Source: Zizania palustris
Taxonomy: Eukaryota > Streptophyta > Magnoliopsida > Poales > Poaceae
DNA length: 64,000 nt
Assembly (NCBI GenBank): GCA_019279435.1
Contig: JAAALK010000287.1
Location: 68,513,144-68,577,143, forward strand
Direction of reading: 5' to 3'
Position numbers and translations under genes: made by a program
Notes under the pieces: model-generated
What the model saw: the letters and a program-made list of their open reading frames with translations, nothing else
Databases searched by the model: none
What the model was told of the DNA's origin: nothing
In this document: in pieces, positions 59,967 to 64,000 of the stretch
Numbering within the stretch: position 1 is the stretch's first letter
Layout of the letters: each line of letters starts with the position of its first letter

Positions 59967-60803
59967 GTCTGCTTCTGTTATATGATTGAACTGCTTTACT
60001 TATTCTAGCTGGTACATGCTTTTGATTACTTGTCAATGATCATGCTTTGATTCAGTTTGCTTGACATGTTTGATATCTGTCATATGCATGGCTTTTACGC
60101 TTTCAACTTGAAAAATGATCACCATTGCTTCTGGTAACTAGCATGTGTAGGCTGAATGCTTTTGCTATTTGTTACATGCCTTGTAGCTAGTTCATCACAT
60201 AGATGCAGATATGCAACTTGGACATCTTTATGCTTTAACATGGAAAATATGCTATAAAAATGATAAAATCAAAAATGAATGAAAAATTCCATGCCTTTTT
60301 GTGTTTAAGTTGAAAAGATCCAAGTGGGTTTGCTTTGTCGCACTATATTGTTCTGGATTGCTTACCATAGCACTTTGGTATGAACTAGGACAGTGTAGTG
60401 TATGCCAAGACCAATGTCTTAAGCTTCTGATGGCCCAGTTCTGGCCTAGGCTTGACTTGGTCGGTTAGCATAAGGTTTGACATGCAAATAACCCTTGGCA
60501 AAAATAACAAAGGAAAATGAAAAAGCCTGAACTTTAAAGGGATAACAAGTTTGCTGAAGCACTTTGTTTTTTGAACAATGCTTATCTTGGTAGATATCAG
60601 TTAGCTTCTGCATCTCATGTTTACCTTGCTTGTTTACTAGACAATGTGGTGATGTTTTTATTTGCAAAAATTGACAAATGCGTGCTAAATGACTTTCTTT
60701 AGATATCATCTCTTGCACTGATCATGCCATGTGTCTTAGACAGTATCTCTTTTGCTATACCTGTTAGATACTGTATTTGTAGTCATCATATCTTAGAACA
60801 TGC
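59967..60803 (+). other. 3' non-coding region of the copia element
   Basis: No supported gene. In some Sireviruses an env-like frame follows pol, but none is visible here. The sequence runs into the gap before any 3' LTR or polypurine tract can be recognised. Confidence 0.4.
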
Positions 60804-60903
60804 NNNNNNNNNNNNNNNNNNNNNNNNNNNNNNNNNNNNNNNNNNNNNNNNNNNNNNNNNNNNNNNNNNNNNNNNNNNNNNNNNNNNNNNNNNNNNNNNN
60901 NNN
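60804..60903. other. assembly gap of 100 Ns
   Basis: Exactly 100 Ns, a conventional placeholder for a gap of unknown length. Left and right flanks belong to different elements. Confidence 1.
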
Positions 60904-60940
60904 TAACATTACAAAACCCTAAGCTAGTAATATTATAGTG

Positions 60941-61080
60941 CATTAAAAAACATTATTATTATAGTGGAAATTTTTTTCTCAGAAATTTTTTATAGTACAT
61001 TAAAAAACATTATTGTTATAGTGGAAATTTTTTTCTCAGAAATTTTTTACAGTAGATTAAAAAACATTATTGTTATAGTG
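60941..61080. repeat. 57-bp tandem repeat, about 2.5 copies
   Basis: Units start CATTAAAAAACATTATT at 60941, CATTAAAAAACATTATTG at 60998 and GATTAAAAAACATTATTG at 61055. They differ at only a few positions. The array begins about 40 bases after the gap. Confidence 0.8.
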
Positions 61081-61390
61081 CATTCTACTAGTAATATTAT
61101 ACTAAATTATATTACCACGCATAAATTAATATAACAATCCTCCATCATTTTAACCCTAAGCTCGAATAAAATAAGACCAAAGATAGGTTAATAATCATTT
61201 ACTGATCGACTGGATGGCTGGCGACGGGCGGCGCCGACGGGCTCCGAGGAAGGCGGCGACGGGCGAAGGGCAGCGGCGACGTGCTCCGGGACGTCGACGG
61301 CGGCGACGGGAGGAGGGGGGCGACACGGGAGTTTAGGGTTTAGAAAATGAAACTAGGTTTTCGGACGGCGGGAGTGGAAAGTATATATAG
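61081..61390 (-). other. GC-rich leader-like sequence with minus-strand TATA box
   Basis: The minus strand reads TATATATA at about 61382-61389, followed by an AAACCCTAAACTCC leader and a CGCCGTCG-rich stretch. This looks like the promoter and start of a gene running left, but no ATG-initiated frame of useful length is present. Confidence 0.35.
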
Positions 61391-61394
61391 GTGT

Positions 61395-61553
61395 CTTAGT
61401 AGTGGCGGGCATGATGACGTCATCCAGCCCGCCACTACTAAGTGGTTATTTCACTCGACTTAGTGGTGGCGGGCCGATGACATCATGCGACCGCCACTAC
61501 TAAACGGATAGCAGTGGCCGGCTGGTGACGTCATCCTGCCCGCCACTACTGCC
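61395..61553. repeat. CACTA subterminal hairpin repeats
   Basis: Three consecutive inverted units (61395-61442, 61459-61503, 61511-61552) have arms of the type AGTAGTGGCGGGC and GCCCGCCACTACT. The first and third have TGACGTCA at their centre (61415-61422 and 61526-61533), and the second has TGACATCA. Such arrays are the transposase-binding ends of CACTA elements. Confidence 0.7.
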
Positions 61554-61604
61554 TCTGGTGGGGTTATCTAGCATACGTTGCCACTCATGTCGAGAAACAC
61601 TTAG

Positions 61605-61656
61605 TAGCGCAGTGGTGCGGGGTTGCTTTGGTGCCATGCGGTTCGAGGTTCGAACC
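61605..61656 (+). other. tRNA-like internal promoter boxes (A and B)
   Basis: TAGCGCAGTGG at 61605-61615 fits the RNA polymerase III A box. GGTTCGAGGTTCGAACC at 61640-61656 fits the B box, at tRNA-like spacing. No cloverleaf could be built, so this is a tRNA-derived fragment or chance match, not a tRNA gene. Confidence 0.3.
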
Positions 61657-62170
61657 TTGCTGCCCGCAGGCGGTTTGAGGTTCGAACCTTGCTGCTAGCA
61701 TCCAAACATGTTTTTTACATTTCTATTCTAATTTTCAATACTGTTGGCCCCAAAAATTAAATATTTTTAAAAATTTTCTATTGATGTTTAATTAAATCCT
61801 CATTTGATCTTGAAAATGTTTTAATAATAAATGACATAATTGATTTTACAACTAAACATAAATGATCTAGCCTTGCACTAATTTTCCATCGCCATTGGTG
61901 CGTAGATAAGGAACCTTGCTGCCCGCAGGCGGTTTGAGGTTCGAACCTTGCTGCTAGCATCCAAACATGTTTTTTACATTTCTATTCTAATTTTCAATAC
62001 TGTTGGCCCCAAAAATTAAATATTTTTAAAAATTTTCTATTGATGTTTAATTAAATCCTCATTTGATCTTGAAAATGTTTTAATAATAAATGACATAATT
62101 GATTTTACAACTAAACATAAATGATCTAGCCTTGCACTAATTTTCCATCGCCATTGGTGCGTAGATAAGG
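61653..62170. repeat. 259-bp exact-looking tandem duplication
   Basis: The unit starting AACCTTGCTGCCCGC at 61653 recurs at 61912, and I see no difference between the copies. It includes the last codons of the CACTA transposase frame and downstream sequence. Either a very recent event or an assembly artefact near the gap could explain it. Confidence 0.85.
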
Positions 62171-63983
62171 AATCACACTGCCAAATGACAGTTTTGCTTC
62201 AACCACATTGATCCTTGATATGTCAACGAAAAACGGCACCTCATCAAACTGATTGTATTCTTCTTCGTCTTCGACTCCATCAACTCCAACAATTCTTTGT
62301 TTTCCTGGAGCAACAATGTATTTTTTCTCATCTTTAGGATCAAGTATGTAAAATACTTGTGCCACGGATTGAGCGAGTATCCAAGGGTCATCTTTATAAG
62401 CCACCTTATTAAGGTCAACTATCGTAAACCCGTAATCATCCACCTCCACACCTTCTGGATGTCTGACCCACTGACACTTAAATACAGGGATTTCTATAGA
62501 GTTCCCGTAGTTAAGTTCCCATATTTCTTCGATGTATCCATAGTAAGCATTCTTTTGTCCAGTGCTATCTTCTGCTTCTCCTCTGACACCACTATTTTGG
62601 CGCTGACTCTTTTGATCCTTTGCTTTGGTATAGAATGTGAAACCATTGATGTCATACGCTTGCCATGTTTTAACCATGCTCAATGGACCGTAAGACAATT
62701 TATTTATCATCATCTCTTCGTCGGTTTCTCCGATCGAAAGGTTTAGATCCCTCAGCCATGATGTGAAATAAATTTTGTGTTCTTTCATAATCCATTGTTC
62801 ATCGCGATCTTCATTCTTTTCACGAAGCTCTTGCAGGTGTTGTTCAACATATGGTCTCATAATCGCCAACTGATGCATTACACTGTAATGTGATTCTCTT
62901 ATTCTTTGGTAACTATTGTCTCGTATGATTTTCCTGCCTTTAGTTCCTTTACCGGTGAGTCTTCCATGGTGCCGGGACACGGGAACTCCTATTGGTCTTC
63001 CATCTCTTATGTAATCTGCGTAGCACTCAATGACTTCCTCAGTCGTGTAGCCCTCTATCATGGAACCCTCTGGATAAGCACGATTTCGTACGTAACCCTT
63101 GAAGATAACCATTAGACGCTCGTACGCATACATATTGTGCAGGTACGTTGGACCGAGAACAAAGATTTGGTCTGCTATATGTATCATATAGTGCTCCATA
63201 ATATCAAAATATGAAGGAGGAAAGCACATCTCAAGCTGACACATAGTCTCCCTCATTTGTTTACGTAATTCATTTAACTCTTCAGTGTCGATCACCTTCT
63301 TTGATATGACATTGAAGAAGTGACACATGCGTGTTATCACCATCTTCAGAAATGAATGTTTGACTCCTCTTACTGCGATGGCGAGGAATAGCCCAAGCAT
63401 AACATGACAATCATGAGTGTTGTAGCCGCTCATCCTCAAATCTGCTACGGAGACAATATTCTTTATATTCGTTGAGAATCCTGTTGGAACTCTAATTCCA
63501 TGTAGACACCTGCAGATTGATCTTTCTCGTCAATTGTGAGGTTATAGCTAGCAGCCGGAAGGAAAAATTTCCATTGGCCCTTTCCTGTGGGTGAAGCTCG
63601 GGTCTAATTCCGAGAGTTTGAAGGTCCCTTCGTACTTTGAGTCCATCTTTTGATTTGCCCGGTATGTCTAACAAAATACCGATAGTGCTTTCGAAGACAT
63701 TCTTCTCAACGTGCATTGTATCGATAGCATGACCAATCTCCAACTCCTTCCAATAGGGCAAATATCTAAAGAAGATCGACTGCTTTTTAAATGGAGCGTC
63801 CTTTGAAATTTTTTCAGATTTCTTCCTCTTCTTTCCGAAAACAACTTTGATATTCTTTACCATTTCGAATAGAAATTTGCCATCTCGATTTCGTGGAGGC
63901 TGTCCAAGCTCGATTGTACCGTCGAAATGGTTCCTATTTCTTCGATATTTGTGGTTTTTTGGTAAAAATCTGCGGTGTCGCAT
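62126..63983 (-). pseudogene. CACTA (En/Spm-type) TNP2-like transposase, 5' part beyond the window
   Basis: The minus strand carries two frames. 63983-63492 reads FDGTIELGQPPR and IGHAIDTMHVEKNVFES, the conserved Transposase_21 region. 63439-62126 (437 aa) reads GYNTHDCHVML, EMCFPPSYFDIMEHYMIHI (DUF4218) and then a DUF4216-like region (VFKCQWVRHPEGVEVDDYGFTIVDL). At least two frame changes lie between them, around 63510-63580, so the protein is broken. The C terminus lies inside the second unit of the 259-bp duplication. The element's 3' end should be leftward, where the hairpin repeats lie. Confidence 0.85.
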
Positions 63984-64000
63984 ATATATCGTCTTAACGA

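Larger units (their letters stand above)
51869..60803 (+). mobile_element. Sirevirus-like Ty1/copia retrotransposon, 3' end lost at the assembly gap
   Basis: It comprises an LTR (51869-53863), initiator-Met primer site, long gag with two zinc knuckles, then protease, integrase, reverse transcriptase and RNase H in copia order. Gag length, coiled coils and the second zinc knuckle fit Sireviruses. The 3' LTR is not seen. The element runs into 100 Ns at 60804 and the sequence after the gap is unrelated. It is inserted in the reverse transcriptase of the gypsy element to its left. Confidence 0.85.

Noticed and set aside
60941..61080. CRISPR-like array
   Set aside because: Units are contiguous 57-bp repeats with no spacers, in a plant genome. 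It is a simple tandem repeat.
61605..61656. A functional tRNA gene
   Set aside because: A and B boxes are present but no acceptor or anticodon stems can be formed, so it was kept only as a promoter-like fragment.
62297..63115. Plus-strand frames over the CACTA transposase
   Set aside because: Antisense shadows of the minus-strand transposase, with no motif of their own.

Overview
The window is grass nuclear DNA, most likely from a large panicoid genome of the sorghum, maize or sugarcane type. The evidence is one intact host gene with plant introns, GC-rich host exons in an AT-rich background, chromodomain Ty3/gypsy elements primed by initiator-Met tRNA, a Sirevirus-like Ty1/copia element, CACTA and hAT transposons and small MITEs. 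A run of 100 Ns (60804-60903) shows that it is scaffolded assembly. The species call is an inference.

The one clearly functional host gene is the proteasome maturation factor UMP1 (37721-40665, four exons, 141 aa). A second host-like exon (5139-5286, organelle-transit-like N terminus) is cut off by transposon DNA. Almost everything else is mobile DNA.

Layout: 1-4712 is the 3' part of a Ty3/gypsy element with a decayed antisense gene and an LTR. 5287-23918 is a nest: a Reina-like chromovirus remnant (minus strand) contains a 3.4-kb solo LTR (target duplication AAATA). That solo LTR contains a complete chromovirus with two 3288-bp LTRs (8198-20420, target duplication CGGGT). A truncated LTR (21682-23918) sits in the remnant's pol. 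23919-28870 is another gypsy 3' region with an antisense gene and a 1-kb LTR. 29029-36882 holds a Stowaway-like MITE, a decayed autonomous hAT (29523-32859), an Ac-like repeat-filled element (33604-35735) and a hAT MITE (35928-36882). UMP1 follows, with a TIR element in its third intron. 41398-44277 has a hairpin MITE and a second Ac-like element (41562-44277) with a perfect 8-bp target duplication and four internal repeats of about 495 bp. 45145-51868 is the 5' half of a second chromovirus, cut by a Sirevirus-like copia element (51869 to the gap). 60904-64000 is CACTA material, with the transposase on the minus strand.

The most unusual signal is inside the chromovirus LTRs. Copies from two diverged groups carry the same three-exon reading frame, phase-compatible at every junction, with a conserved GC donor, a 22-codon middle exon rich in Glu and Pro whose differences are largely synonymous, and a last exon ending GLE-stop. 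Each LTR therefore resembles a self-contained spliced gene with TATA box, exons, stop and poly(A) signal. The same elements carry an extra conserved ORF between the primer-binding site and gag, with a splice-acceptor-like tract just before its ATG. No new defence or metabolic system was seen.
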